DNA of 64,000 nucleotides, from contig NZ_CP108513.1 of assembly GCF_035989285.1 (NCBI RefSeq), positions 1,674,001 through 1,738,000 of the forward strand, given 5' to 3'. Shown piece after piece: positions 17,342 through 25,283 of this stretch (position 1 is the first letter of the stretch; each line of letters starts with the position of its first letter). The notes under the pieces are model-generated. The model saw nothing but the letters and a program-made list of their open reading frames with translations, searched no databases and was not told the origin of the DNA. Position numbers and translations under genes: made by a program. This DNA is from Streptomyces sp. NBC_01235 (GTDB lineage Bacteria > Actinomycetota > Actinomycetes > Streptomycetales > Streptomycetaceae).

Positions 17342-17594
17342 TCCGCCGAACGCACGCTGTATGTAAGGCCCGTCATGACACCGCGCGCTGTCCTGCGAAC
17401 TGCCCGGTCGACGACGGCGCGGCCTGTCGGTTCACCTGGCGGACCGGCCTGCACGTCGCTTGGTTCGACGCCGATCGCGCCTCCCAGGGCAGCCCGGCCC
17501 GCCTGCCGCCCGGCACACCTCGCCACCCAGGCCGCTCGACTGTCCCCACCACGTCGTCCGCGCAAGCAATGCCATCGATCCACAGGAGTGGGCC

Positions 17595-19541
17595 ATGTCC
17601 TCATCAAGAATGTCTCGCCGTACGTTTTTCGGTGCTGCGGGGGCGGCGACCGCCGCGACCGCGCTGCCGCTCGTCCCCGGCTTCTCCGGCCTTGTGTCGC
17701 AGGCAGCCGCCGCGGACACACAGACCAACCTGAGCAAGATGGTCGACATGCGGTTCGGCATGTTCAACCACTTCAGCCTGGGCACGTTCACCAACCAGGA
17801 GTGGGCAGAACCCAACCAGAGCCCCACCCTCTTCGCTCCCCCGAGTGTCAACTGCGCGCAGTGGGCCGACGCGGCGGCCGCCGCGAAGATGGGTTACGGC
17901 ATCCTGACCACCAAGCACCATGACGGCTTCGCCCTGTGGCCGAGCGCCCATGGCACCCAGAACGTCGCGAACAGCTCCTACAAGCACGACGTCGTCCAGG
18001 CGTACTGCGACGCCTTCCGCGCGAAGGGCCTGAAGGTCGGGTTGTACTTCTCGATCTGGGACCGCACCTTCGGCGTCGAGGCATGGGAGACACGGCACCA
18101 GGTGAGCGGACTCGAAATCACCGATGCCATCCAGCCCGGCGACATGACGTTCATACTCGGTCAGATCACCGAATTGCTCACCAACTACGGCACCATCGAC
18201 ATGTTCATGACCGACGGTTACGCCTGGCAGATGGGGCAGCAGGCCGTCTCCTACCAGAGCATCCGCTCGCTGGTGAAGGAGCTGCAGCCGGACTGCGTCA
18301 TGCTCGACATCGGCTCACTGTCGGAGCCCTTCCTCAGCGACGCTGTCTTCTTCGAGGAGCCGCTGGGCGTCACGGCGCCGGCGGGCAACACCTACGCCGG
18401 TATGCAGGGACAGACCATCAGCAACGGCTGGTTCTGGCACCCCTCCACCCCGACCGAGAGCCTCATGAGCAAGGATGCGATCCTCTCGCACCTGGCCGAC
18501 CTGGAACCGAAGTACACCTCGTTCATCCTCAACTGCCCACCCAACCGCAACGGCCTGCTGGACACCAACGTCGTCAACCGCCTCGCCGAGGTCGGCGCGG
18601 CATGGAGCCCCAACACCTCCAGGCCGCCGCTGCCCACCCAGCTGCTGCGCGCCGAGCACCCCGTCACACCGGTCAACGCGTACGCCACCGGCTTCCACAC
18701 CGGCGAGGGCCCGTTCAACGCCATCGACGGACTCAGCGACAACCGCTACGAGACCTGCTGGTCGACATGGAGCCTGTCGCTGCCCCAGTCCATCACCATC
18801 GACCTGGGCGGCGTCTGGAGCAACGTCTCCACCCTGGAGTACCTCCCCAAGCAGTGGAACCGCAACAACTCCACCGACGGCGACATCACCTCCTACACCA
18901 TCCTGACCAGCACCGACGGCATCACCTTCACCCAGGTCGCCACCGGCGCCTGGGCCGGCGACAAGAAGACCAAGCTGGTCGAGTGGCCCAACCGGAACGT
19001 GGGCTTCGTACGGATCCAGGTCAACTCGGCCACCGGCGGCTACGCCAACATCAGCGGTGTCAGGATCGGCGGCCGGTCGGTCAAGCCCGCGCTGGTGTCC
19101 ACCACACTGCCCGGCGACGGCACCGTCTACCGGCTGGTCGCCCGCCACAGTGGCAAGGTCGCCGACGTGGAGGCCGGGCGCACCACCGACGGCACCAACG
19201 TCCTGCAGTGGCCCTGGCTCGACAAGCCGAACCAGAAGTGGACCTTCACCAAGACCGGCGACGGCTACTACAAGATCAAGGGTGTGGCCAGCGGCAAGCT
19301 CCTGGAGGTCGCGGGACTCTCCCGCGCGGACGGCGGCAACGTCGGCATCTGGGGAGACGCCGGCGCCCCCCAGCAGCACTGGGCCGTCACACCCACCGGT
19401 GACGGGCACTACTTGCTCATCAACCGCTACAGCGGGCTCTCCCTCTCCGTCGACGAGGGCAGCACCATCAACGGAGCCAACATCGAGCAGCAGCCGTACG
19501 CGTCGCGGACCGAGCAACAGTGGCAGATCATCTCCTCCTGA
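17595..19541 (+). CDS. Secreted GH29 alpha-L-fucosidase with discoidin-like and ricin domains
   Basis: 648-residue exported enzyme; ATG 17595 with AGGAG upstream. Twin-arginine signal SRRTFFGAAGAATAATALPL. The GH29 domain covers residues ~45-330: MRFGMFNHFSLGTF, TTKHHDGFALWPS, LKVGLYFSIWDRTF, then GTIDMFMTDGYAW with the likely nucleophile Asp, and ILNCPPNRNG. Residues ~350-500 form a discoidin-like sugar-binding module (SITIDLGGVWSNVSTLEYLP). Residues ~510-648 are ricin repeats (NVLQWPWLDKPNQKWTF, NIEQQPYASRTEQQWQI). It removes L-fucose outside the cell. The operator copy at 17327 suggests fucose-responsive control. It differs clearly from fucosidase 1, so the two likely prefer different linkages. 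Confidence 0.92.
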   Translation: MSSSRMSRRTFFGAAGAATAATALPLVPGFSGLVSQAAAADTQTNLSKMVDMRFGMFNHFSLGTFTNQEWAEPNQSPTLFAPPSVNCAQWADAAAAAKMGYGILTTKHHDGFALWPSAHGTQNVANSSYKHDVVQAYCDAFRAKGLKVGLYFSIWDRTFGVEAWETRHQVSGLEITDAIQPGDMTFILGQITELLTNYGTIDMFMTDGYAWQMGQQAVSYQSIRSLVKELQPDCVMLDIGSLSEPFLSDAVFFEEPLGVTAPAGNTYAGMQGQTISNGWFWHPSTPTESLMSKDAILSHLADLEPKYTSFILNCPPNRNGLLDTNVVNRLAEVGAAWSPNTSRPPLPTQLLRAEHPVTPVNAYATGFHTGEGPFNAIDGLSDNRYETCWSTWSLSLPQSITIDLGGVWSNVSTLEYLPKQWNRNNSTDGDITSYTILTSTDGITFTQVATGAWAGDKKTKLVEWPNRNVGFVRIQVNSATGGYANISGVRIGGRSVKPALVSTTLPGDGTVYRLVARHSGKVADVEAGRTTDGTNVLQWPWLDKPNQKWTFTKTGDGYYKIKGVASGKLLEVAGLSRADGGNVGIWGDAGAPQQHWAVTPTGDGHYLLINRYSGLSLSVDEGSTINGANIEQQPYASRTEQQWQIISS

Positions 19542-19809
19542 CCCCGCCCTCCGCCCCTTTCCTCCCCGGCCTTCTGCGAGGAGCGGCGGTGACGGTCCGC
19601 TGCGGGCGTGAGGTGCCTGGGCACCCCGCGCCCGTCTGATTCCACGATTCCTCCGAGCACGGCGGCCGCACCTGGGCATGTTCCTCGGTGCCATCGACTG
19701 GGGGCATCGACTGCAGCGTGGTCACCGTCAACGTCCGGCCGTACTTCATCGGGCTCCACCCAAGACCCCCAGTCTCATTGAGGCACCCGTGGAAAGACAG
19801 GGAATGCAC

Positions 19810-21240
19810 ATGTCCACTGTTCTCGCACGGCTGTCGGCGACACTGGTCGCCGCCTGCCTGCTGTTCACCGCCCAAGTCGTGACCGCACCCGAGCGGGCCG
19901 CCGCCGCCGATCCCGGCTACCTGATGACGCACTTCATCGGGGACGGGGCGACCGGTCAGCAGATCTACTTCTCGCACAGCACGGACGGCCTGAACTGGTC
20001 CGACCTCAACGGCGGCGGGATGACCCTGCGCTCCACGGTGGGCACGCGTGGGGTGCGTGACCCCTCACTGGTCCGCTCTCCCGACGGGAGCCGGTACTGG
20101 ATCATCGCGACCGACCTGTGCATCGGCTGCGGCCAGTCGTGGGGCGACTCCATGTCCAACGGCAGCCGCAATCTCGTGGTGTGGGAGTCGACGGACCTGG
20201 TCACCTGGTCGCAGCCGTGGCTGCTCGACGTCGCCGGCGCCATCCCCGACGGACGCAACGCCTGGGCACCGGAGGCGATCTGGAACCCGGCCACCGACGA
20301 CTACGTCCTGTACTGGGCCACGAACGCCACCCTCAACGGCGTGCTCAAGCACCGCATTTACTACGCCCGCACCTCCGACTTCCGCACCATCACCACCCCG
20401 CAGCTCTACATCGACCGCCCCGGCACCCAGAACATCATCGACACCCAGATCGTCGAGGTCCCCTCCGGTGTCGGCGACTACCGCTACGTACGGGCCTCCG
20501 GCGACGGCCAGATCACCCTCGAAGGCAGCAACTCGATCCTCGGCACCTGGACCAACCTCGGCAACCTCTCCGGCATCGGCCTCACCGGCTCCCAGGTCGA
20601 AGGCCCGATGTGGATGAAGTTCCGCGATCGCAACGAGTGGACCCTGTACCTCGACCAGTACGCCTCCGGACGCGGTTACATGCCGGTCGCGACGACCGAC
20701 CCGTCCAGCCCCGGCACCTACCGGCTTCCGGCGTCGGGAAGTTACCACTTGGGCGGCACCACCAAGCGCCACGGCTCGATCCTGAACCTGACGGCCGCCG
20801 AGGACAGCCGCGTACAGGCTCGCTGGCCCAGCACGGCGATCAACCGGCTGCAGTCGTTCAACTTCCAGGACCGGTACGTCCGGCACACCAACTTCGACGT
20901 GCGCATCGACCAGAACATCAGCGGACCGGACGCGCAGTTCCGGCTGCGGCCCGGCCTGGCGGGCACCGGCACCGTCTCCTTCGAGTCGGTCAACTTCCCC
21001 GGGTACTTCATGAGGCACGCCGGATTCGACTTCCAGCTCGCCCACAACGACGGCACCACCCAGTTCGCCGCAGACGCCACCTTCCGCCGGGTCGCCGGGC
21101 TCGCCGACCCGGGGTGGTCCTCCTTCCAGTCGTACAACTACCCGGACCGGTACATCCGCCATTACGCGTACCAACTGCGGCTCGACCCGATCACCACCAC
21201 GACGGGCCGCAGCGACGCCACCTTCCGGGTGACGAGCTGA
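19810..21240 (+). CDS. Secreted GH43 glycosidase with AbfB (CBM42) domain
   Basis: 476-residue exported enzyme. ATG 19810 is favoured by AGGGA six bases upstream; ATG 19804 is possible. The signal peptide ends near ERAAAA. Residues ~35-320 form a GH43 propeller (GVRDPSLVRSPDGSRYWIIA with the expected base Asp, NAWAPEAIWNPATDDYVLYW with a probable acid Glu, TGSQVEGPMWMKF). Residues ~345-476 are an AbfB arabinose-binding trefoil (LQSFNFQDRYVRHTNFDVRI, FQSYNYPDRYIRHYAYQLRL). An enzyme acting on arabinose- or xylose-containing side chains is likely; the exact activity is uncertain. No shared 15-mer operator was seen upstream (19542-19809). Confidence 0.88.
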   Translation: MSTVLARLSATLVAACLLFTAQVVTAPERAAAADPGYLMTHFIGDGATGQQIYFSHSTDGLNWSDLNGGGMTLRSTVGTRGVRDPSLVRSPDGSRYWIIATDLCIGCGQSWGDSMSNGSRNLVVWESTDLVTWSQPWLLDVAGAIPDGRNAWAPEAIWNPATDDYVLYWATNATLNGVLKHRIYYARTSDFRTITTPQLYIDRPGTQNIIDTQIVEVPSGVGDYRYVRASGDGQITLEGSNSILGTWTNLGNLSGIGLTGSQVEGPMWMKFRDRNEWTLYLDQYASGRGYMPVATTDPSSPGTYRLPASGSYHLGGTTKRHGSILNLTAAEDSRVQARWPSTAINRLQSFNFQDRYVRHTNFDVRIDQNISGPDAQFRLRPGLAGTGTVSFESVNFPGYFMRHAGFDFQLAHNDGTTQFAADATFRRVAGLADPGWSSFQSYNYPDRYIRHYAYQLRLDPITTTTGRSDATFRVTS

Positions 21241-21242
21241 CG

Positions 21243-21267
21243 GGTGCGGTGGACTCACCACCGCACC
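21243..21267 (+). terminator. Terminator of the GH43-AbfB gene
   Basis: Perfect 10-bp stem GGTGCGGTGG / CCACCGCACC with a five-base loop, starting 3 bp after the stop. It lies between convergent genes and could serve both. Confidence 0.75.
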
Positions 21268-21542
21268 GTGGGTGGTCAGCCGTTCCAGACGTCCTCGGCG
21301 ACGATTGCGTTGGTCGAAACAGTCAATACGAGGACCCTAGGGAGACCCCAAGTCGTCCGGCAGCGCCCGGGACATGCCCCCTCCCGGCACTCATTGCCTC
21401 TTCCCTCGAGGCACAGGACATGGGGCACGCCCGGACCGGCTGTTGGGGCGCACTCGCCCGTGGAGCGCTGGATCCGCCGGGATCCGTCCCTCGGCCCTGC
21501 CGAACGGGACCGACCCCGGCGGTCACGCACCGCGTCAGCAGG
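21268..21542. other. Convergent intergenic spacer
   Basis: About 275 bp between the GH43-AbfB terminator and the end of the GH6 gene. No gene or clear signal recognised. A minus-strand frame ending TNAIVAEDVWNG at 21276 is too short to interpret. Confidence 0.4.
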
Positions 21543-23294
21543 TCACGACAGCGGCGGGTACGCGTTCCGGATCAACTCCTGGAACTGGGCGGAGAACCAG
21601 CGTCCGGCCAGCGGCGAGTTCGGCAGTGCGCCCGTGGGGTTGTTGCCGTTGCGGGGGTTGCCGCCGTACGTCGGGTCGCACATTCGATCGAAGCCCTTGC
21701 CCTCGTCGTTGGGGATGGCGGCGCTGTTGCCGTCCGACTCCCCCGGCGGCTTGACCCACACATAGGCGTCGATGCCGGCGGCGGGAGCCGCGGTCGGCCG
21801 CTCGCCGATGCCTGCGCCGCCCTGGTTGCACCAGTTGCCGGCGTGGATGCGCCGGTCGATGCGGCTGCCGTCGACGTAGCCGTCCACGGAGGTCGGCGAT
21901 CCGGGACCGGTGGGCCGGGCGGAGCCGCCCCAGCCGTTGCGTGAGGTGTCGATCAGCATGCCGAGTCCCGAGTCGAATCCGGCCGCGACGAGCTTGTCCC
22001 GCAGCGCCTGGGCGAAGGACTGCTCGTCCACGTACTGGTTCCAGTCCACCCACTTCGACTGACGTACGGTCTGACCGTTCACCGTGTCGGTGACCTTGAG
22101 GTACGGCTCCTTGGTGGGGCTGTAGTTGGCGGTGTTGACGATGAAGCCGGCCACGTCGTTCACGCTTGCGCCGTTCGTCGTCGCAACCTTGTGGAACTGC
22201 TGTACCGCGGGGCCGAGGTTGCTGTCCCAGCCGAGCCAGCCGTGGTGGGCGGCGTCGATGTAGTTGTAGACGTTGGGGATGGCACCCAGCTTGTCCAGGG
22301 CGTAGCTGACACCCTTCTCGTAGTTGCCGTTGCTCTTCATGGTCACGCAGGCGTCGGTGGAGGTGTTGGTGCCGCCCGCGTTGGTGACCAGGTTGGGCAG
22401 TGAGTCGGGCTCGATGACCGTGGCGATCCGCAGGCCCGCGTACTTGGAGTCGGACAGGATCGACGTGATGGGGTCGATGTACTGGGACTTGTACTTGTCG
22501 AGGTCGTTGGGCCCCAGCTCACCGTTGGAGGCGAGGGCGGCGCAGTCGCGGCCGGGCAGGTCGTAGATGACGAGCTGGACGACCAGCTCACCCGTGCCCT
22601 TCTGCTTCAAGGCCTCGTCGAGGTGGGCGCGCAGGCCCATGCCGCCGCCCACGCCGTTGATGGCGGCGATGCGGTCGAGCCAGACGGAGGTGGGCTGGTT
22701 GGCGATACGGCTGCCGCCCGGTTCGGCGGCGGCCTTGGCGGACCACTCGGGGTTCACGTACACCTTGGCGCCGGTGTAGGGGTTGTCAGCCCGGCTGCCG
22801 GTGTCGCCGCCGCCTCCGCCACCACCGGTACCACCGCCCGTACCGCCGCCAGTCCCGCCACCGGTACCACCGCCGTTGTCGACGTTGCAGGTGACGCCGT
22901 CGAGCGTGAACGTGGCGGGCACGCTGTTGGTGCCGCTGTAGGAGCCGTTGAAGCCGAAGCTGACCGAGCCGCCGCTCGCGAGGTTGCCGTTGTAGCTCTC
23001 GTTGGCGACGGTGACGTCGGCACCGCTCTGGCTGATCTTCCCGTTCCAGCCGTTGGTGACCTTCTGGTTGCCTGCATACGACCACTTCACCGACCAACCC
23101 GACTTGGCGGCCGTGTTGTTGGTGATGGTCACGGCGGCGGTGAAGCCGGTGTCCCACTGGCTCTGCACCTTGTAGTCGACGGTGCAGGGGATGGACGAGG
23201 TGGCAGCGCCGGCCTGGCCGACGAGGAGCGCCGTCCCCGTCGTCCCTGCGACCAGCGCCAGGGCGGCGAGCAGCGATGTCCTGGTGTAACTCAT
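21543..23294 (-). CDS. Secreted GH6 cellobiohydrolase with N-terminal CBM2
   Basis: 583-residue exported cellulase. Signal peptide 1-31 (ends VGQAGAA), CBM2 residues ~33-137 (VDYKVQSQWDTGFTAAVTIT, two Cys at its ends), a Gly/Thr linker of GGGT repeats (~138-165), then the GH6 catalytic domain to the end. GH6 marks are LVIYDLPGRDCAA (catalytic acid Asp loop), VIEPDSLPNLVTN, NVYNYIDAAHHGWLGW, DTSRNGWGG and WVKPPGESDG. It cuts cellobiose from cellulose chain ends. The start region has no CebR box nearby: the next 1.1 kb upstream is non-coding, and the first complete CebR box (24328) lies beyond it. It normally works with GH48, which is only a remnant here. Confidence 0.95.
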   Translation of the reverse strand: MSYTRTSLLAALALVAGTTGTALLVGQAGAATSSIPCTVDYKVQSQWDTGFTAAVTITNNTAAKSGWSVKWSYAGNQKVTNGWNGKISQSGADVTVANESYNGNLASGGSVSFGFNGSYSGTNSVPATFTLDGVTCNVDNGGGTGGGTGGGTGGGTGGGGGGGDTGSRADNPYTGAKVYVNPEWSAKAAAEPGGSRIANQPTSVWLDRIAAINGVGGGMGLRAHLDEALKQKGTGELVVQLVIYDLPGRDCAALASNGELGPNDLDKYKSQYIDPITSILSDSKYAGLRIATVIEPDSLPNLVTNAGGTNTSTDACVTMKSNGNYEKGVSYALDKLGAIPNVYNYIDAAHHGWLGWDSNLGPAVQQFHKVATTNGASVNDVAGFIVNTANYSPTKEPYLKVTDTVNGQTVRQSKWVDWNQYVDEQSFAQALRDKLVAAGFDSGLGMLIDTSRNGWGGSARPTGPGSPTSVDGYVDGSRIDRRIHAGNWCNQGGAGIGERPTAAPAAGIDAYVWVKPPGESDGNSAAIPNDEGKGFDRMCDPTYGGNPRNGNNPTGALPNSPLAGRWFSAQFQELIRNAYPPLS

Positions 23295-24184
23295 GAGTGA
23301 GGGCTTCCTTCTCTCGATGGGGCCTTACGGATGGAGGGCGCGCGAATGGTCGCGCTGCCCGACGCTCTACGCGGTGGCTGTGCCGTCGCAGGCCGACTTC
23401 GGGGACGGACCGCGGGAGCAGTCCCGCGCGTTCAAGGTCCGGCCCGGACAGGACGGTTCGTGGTCGTCGAACCACGTCACGCCCCCGTCGAAGGGAGGCG
23501 ACCCCTTCGTCGTGGCGGCGCCGCGCACGGCATCGCCGCAATCCCGCCTACCGGCGCCCCCGTACGAGGTCCTGTGGAAGGTGCCGCCGTCAGGACGGCG
23601 CTTCAAGGCCGCCGTCGTGCTGGAGGTCGCCCGGTCCGGGTGGTGCTCCTCGAGCAGGTGCACACGGACGCCTGGTGGTGTTCGAAGGCACCGACCGTCG
23701 ACGCCCAGTTGGACGGAGCGTGGTCCAAGCCCGGCATCGGCTTCTGGCAGCCGGCCCGCACGTCCGAGCAGCCGGCCGCTTTGCCCGTGTACTGACCACG
23801 GGGCCCATACGGTCCGAGCGGGGACTTCCTGCCGGGCGCCTCGATGCGGGCCACCAAGACCTCGACGGTGTCGATGGGCGCTACCACGGGGTTCGCATCC
23901 ACGGTGCCCGTCGTCCCGTCGAGCTTGGACGTCGTCGGTGCGGGATTGCTCCTCGGCGTCACGGTCGTCGATCGGTTCAAAGACCTGGGAGCCGCTGGGC
24001 CGCTGGTTGATGACGGTGTGTCCCACCGTGTACTCGGCCGTGGCTCCCCGGGCCGAGAACACCGGCAGGACCGCGCTCGGGACGAGCGCGACCGGACCGT
24101 CGCCGACTAAAAGTACTGAATGCGGGGGGTGTCGCATGAGCGAGTCCTTACAGCTTGGCGCGCCGCTACGGACGCGTCGAGTGA

Positions 24185-24198
24185 TGGAACCGCTCCCA
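24185..24198. promoter_or_regulatory. Degenerate CebR-type box (TGGAACCGCTCCCA)
   Basis: 12 of 14 positions match TGGGAGCGCTCCCA, with one half-site intact. It may be the worn box of the GH6 gene, but it lies 890 bp from that start. Confidence 0.4.
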
Positions 24199-24248
24199 CT
24201 GGTGAGGAGGAAGTTAGCGCCAACTGGCGAGGTTTCATAGGGTCCTTG

Positions 24249-24259
24249 CGAAACTTTCG
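24249..24259. promoter_or_regulatory. Xylanase-type operator (CGAAACTTTCG)
   Basis: Exact match to the imperfect palindrome CGAAACTTTCG reported upstream of Streptomyces xylanase genes. No xylanase gene follows here, only the GH48 remnant. Confidence 0.55.
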
Positions 24260-24327
24260 CTCCCATCAGCCCGGTTCGAACTTTGAACACCTCGACGTCT
24301 TGACCGCACCCGCCTTCGTCTCCACGA

Positions 24328-24341
24328 TGGGAGCGCTCCCA
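24328..24341. promoter_or_regulatory. CebR box (TGGGAGCGCTCCCA), perfect
   Basis: Perfect 14-bp palindrome known as the binding site of the cellobiose-responsive repressor CebR. Followed 42 bp later by AAGGAGG and then the truncated GH48, so the promoter of the lost gene is still in place. Confidence 0.85.
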
Positions 24342-24399
24342 CTGGATTCAGGCCTTGGCATCTCTCCGTGAGTCGCGTGACGCAAGGAGGAACCGCACC

Positions 24400-24860
24400 C
24401 GTCGAGTCCCGGCGCCAACAGCGGACTTCACGTCAGCGTCGCCGACTGCACCAACGACGTCGGCGTGGCGGCCACGTACGCCAAGACGCTCACGTACTAC
24501 GGCGCCAAGTCCGGTGACGCGAAGGCGAAGTCGACGGCGAAGGCGCTGCTGGACGGCATGCGGAGCAACTACCAGGACGGCCTCGGTATCGCTGTTCCCG
24601 AGACCCGCAGCGACTACAGCCGGTTCAGTGACGGCGTCCACGTGCCGAGCGGCTGGAGCGGCAAGACGCCGAACGGCGAGACCATCGACTCGTCCTCGAC
24701 GTTCTCCTCGATCCGGTCCTTCTACAAGAACGACCCGGCCTGGTCGAAGATCGAGGCCTACCTCAAGGGCGGCGCCGCGCCCGTCTTCACCCACCACCGG
24801 TTCTGGGCCCAGGCGGACATCGCCCTGGCCATGGGCTCGTACGCGGAACTCCTCGAGTAG
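24400..24860 (+). pseudogene. C-terminal remnant of a GH48 cellobiohydrolase
   Basis: The frame encodes VGVAATYAKTLTYYGAK, STAKALLDGMRSNYQDGLGI, STFSSIRSFYKNDPAWSKIE and HHRFWAQADIALAMGSYAEL, the conserved end of GH48 reducing-end cellobiohydrolases. About 150 of ~640 catalytic-domain residues remain. The catalytic Glu, the signal peptide and any CBM are gone. Upstream, the CebR box and Shine-Dalgarno sequence survive; downstream, two strong hairpins survive. The simplest reading is one internal deletion that removed most of the coding region while sparing both ends of the transcription unit. Loss of GH48 would weaken crystalline cellulose breakdown unless another copy exists. Confidence 0.85.
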
Positions 24861-24884
24861 CCCCCGCCGGCGCTCCGCGTACAC

Positions 24885-24909
24885 GACCCCGTATCCAGGC
24901 GACGGGGTC
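24885..24909 (+). terminator. Hairpin after the GH48 remnant
   Basis: GACCCCGT / ACGGGGTC, 8-bp perfect stem, nine-base loop, 24 bp after the stop. Confidence 0.55.
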
Positions 24910-24917
24910 ACCCGGCC

Positions 24918-24947
24918 GGGCGGCCCCACCCGCACCAGGGGCCGCCC
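24918..24947 (+). terminator. Second, stronger hairpin after the GH48 remnant
   Basis: GGGCGGCCCC / GGGGCCGCCC, 10-bp perfect stem, ten-base loop. Probably the original GH48 terminator. Confidence 0.65.
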
Positions 24948-25167
24948 AATCCTCGCGCGCGATTCCCGCACGACCCAGTTCACGCGCGAGCACGGATACG
25001 CCTCGGCGCGTAGTGCCCGACGCCCGTCCTGAGCCCTCTTCCGACGCGCCCGGGCCGCCCGTTGAACGGGACGGTATTCCCCTACGCAAACGCAGGTCAC
25101 CAGAGTCTTGGACAGCGAGTTCCGCTCTCGACCACCAGCGATGGGCACCCATACCCCCTACTCGGAA

Positions 25168-25181
25168 CGGGAGCGCTCCCA
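25168..25181. promoter_or_regulatory. CebR box upstream of the LacI regulator (CGGGAGCGCTCCCA)
   Basis: 13 of 14 match to the perfect box, 103 bp before the regulator's ATG. Suggests autoregulation. Confidence 0.75.
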
Positions 25182-25283
25182 ACCCTTGGGTGCAGGGCGA
25201 CCGCCTGTGACCATGCCACTGGCGAAGTCATGTGCCCGATCCCCTCCGGCCGGTAAGATCGGTGATCTCTTGGGGGAGGTGGC

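Larger units (their letters stand above)
16734..17594. other. Long intergenic region before fucosidase 2
   Basis: 861 bp without an intact gene. It contains the terminator of the GH43 gene, a possible minus-strand transposase scrap (16930-17045) and, at the far end, a copy of the shared operator. Nothing else was recognised. Confidence 0.5.
23295..24399. other. 1.1-kb gene-free region between GH6 and the GH48 remnant
   Basis: No convincing gene in any frame. Short minus-strand stretches (for example ATAEYTVGHTVINQRPSG near 24030, and DTVEVLVARIEAPGRKSPLG near 23850) look protein-like but lie in different frames, so decayed coding DNA is possible. The distal part holds regulatory signals: a degenerate CebR box (24185-24198), a xylanase-type box (24249-24259), a perfect CebR box (24328-24341) and a strong ribosome site AAGGAGG (24384-24390) that now leads into the truncated GH48. 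Confidence 0.5.
24861..25283. other. Spacer between GH48 remnant and LacI regulator
   Basis: 423 bp without a gene. It holds two consecutive hairpins (24885-24909, 24918-24947) and a CebR box (25168-25181) upstream of the regulator gene. Nothing else was recognised. Confidence 0.55.

Noticed and set aside
16789..17721. 310-codon minus-strand frame upstream of fucosidase 2 as a gene
   Set aside because: Mostly low-complexity. It spans the operator and promoter of fucosidase 2, and only ~35 residues resemble a transposase.
22800..22880. GC-rich tandem repeat in the GH6 gene that could be read as a repeat element
   Set aside because: It encodes the Gly/Thr linker between CBM2 and the catalytic domain, a normal feature of these cellulases.
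23367..24290. 307-codon minus-strand frame upstream of GH6 as a gene
   Set aside because: Protein-like pieces occur in different frames, there is no ribosome site, and it overlaps regulatory boxes. Better described as decayed or non-coding.
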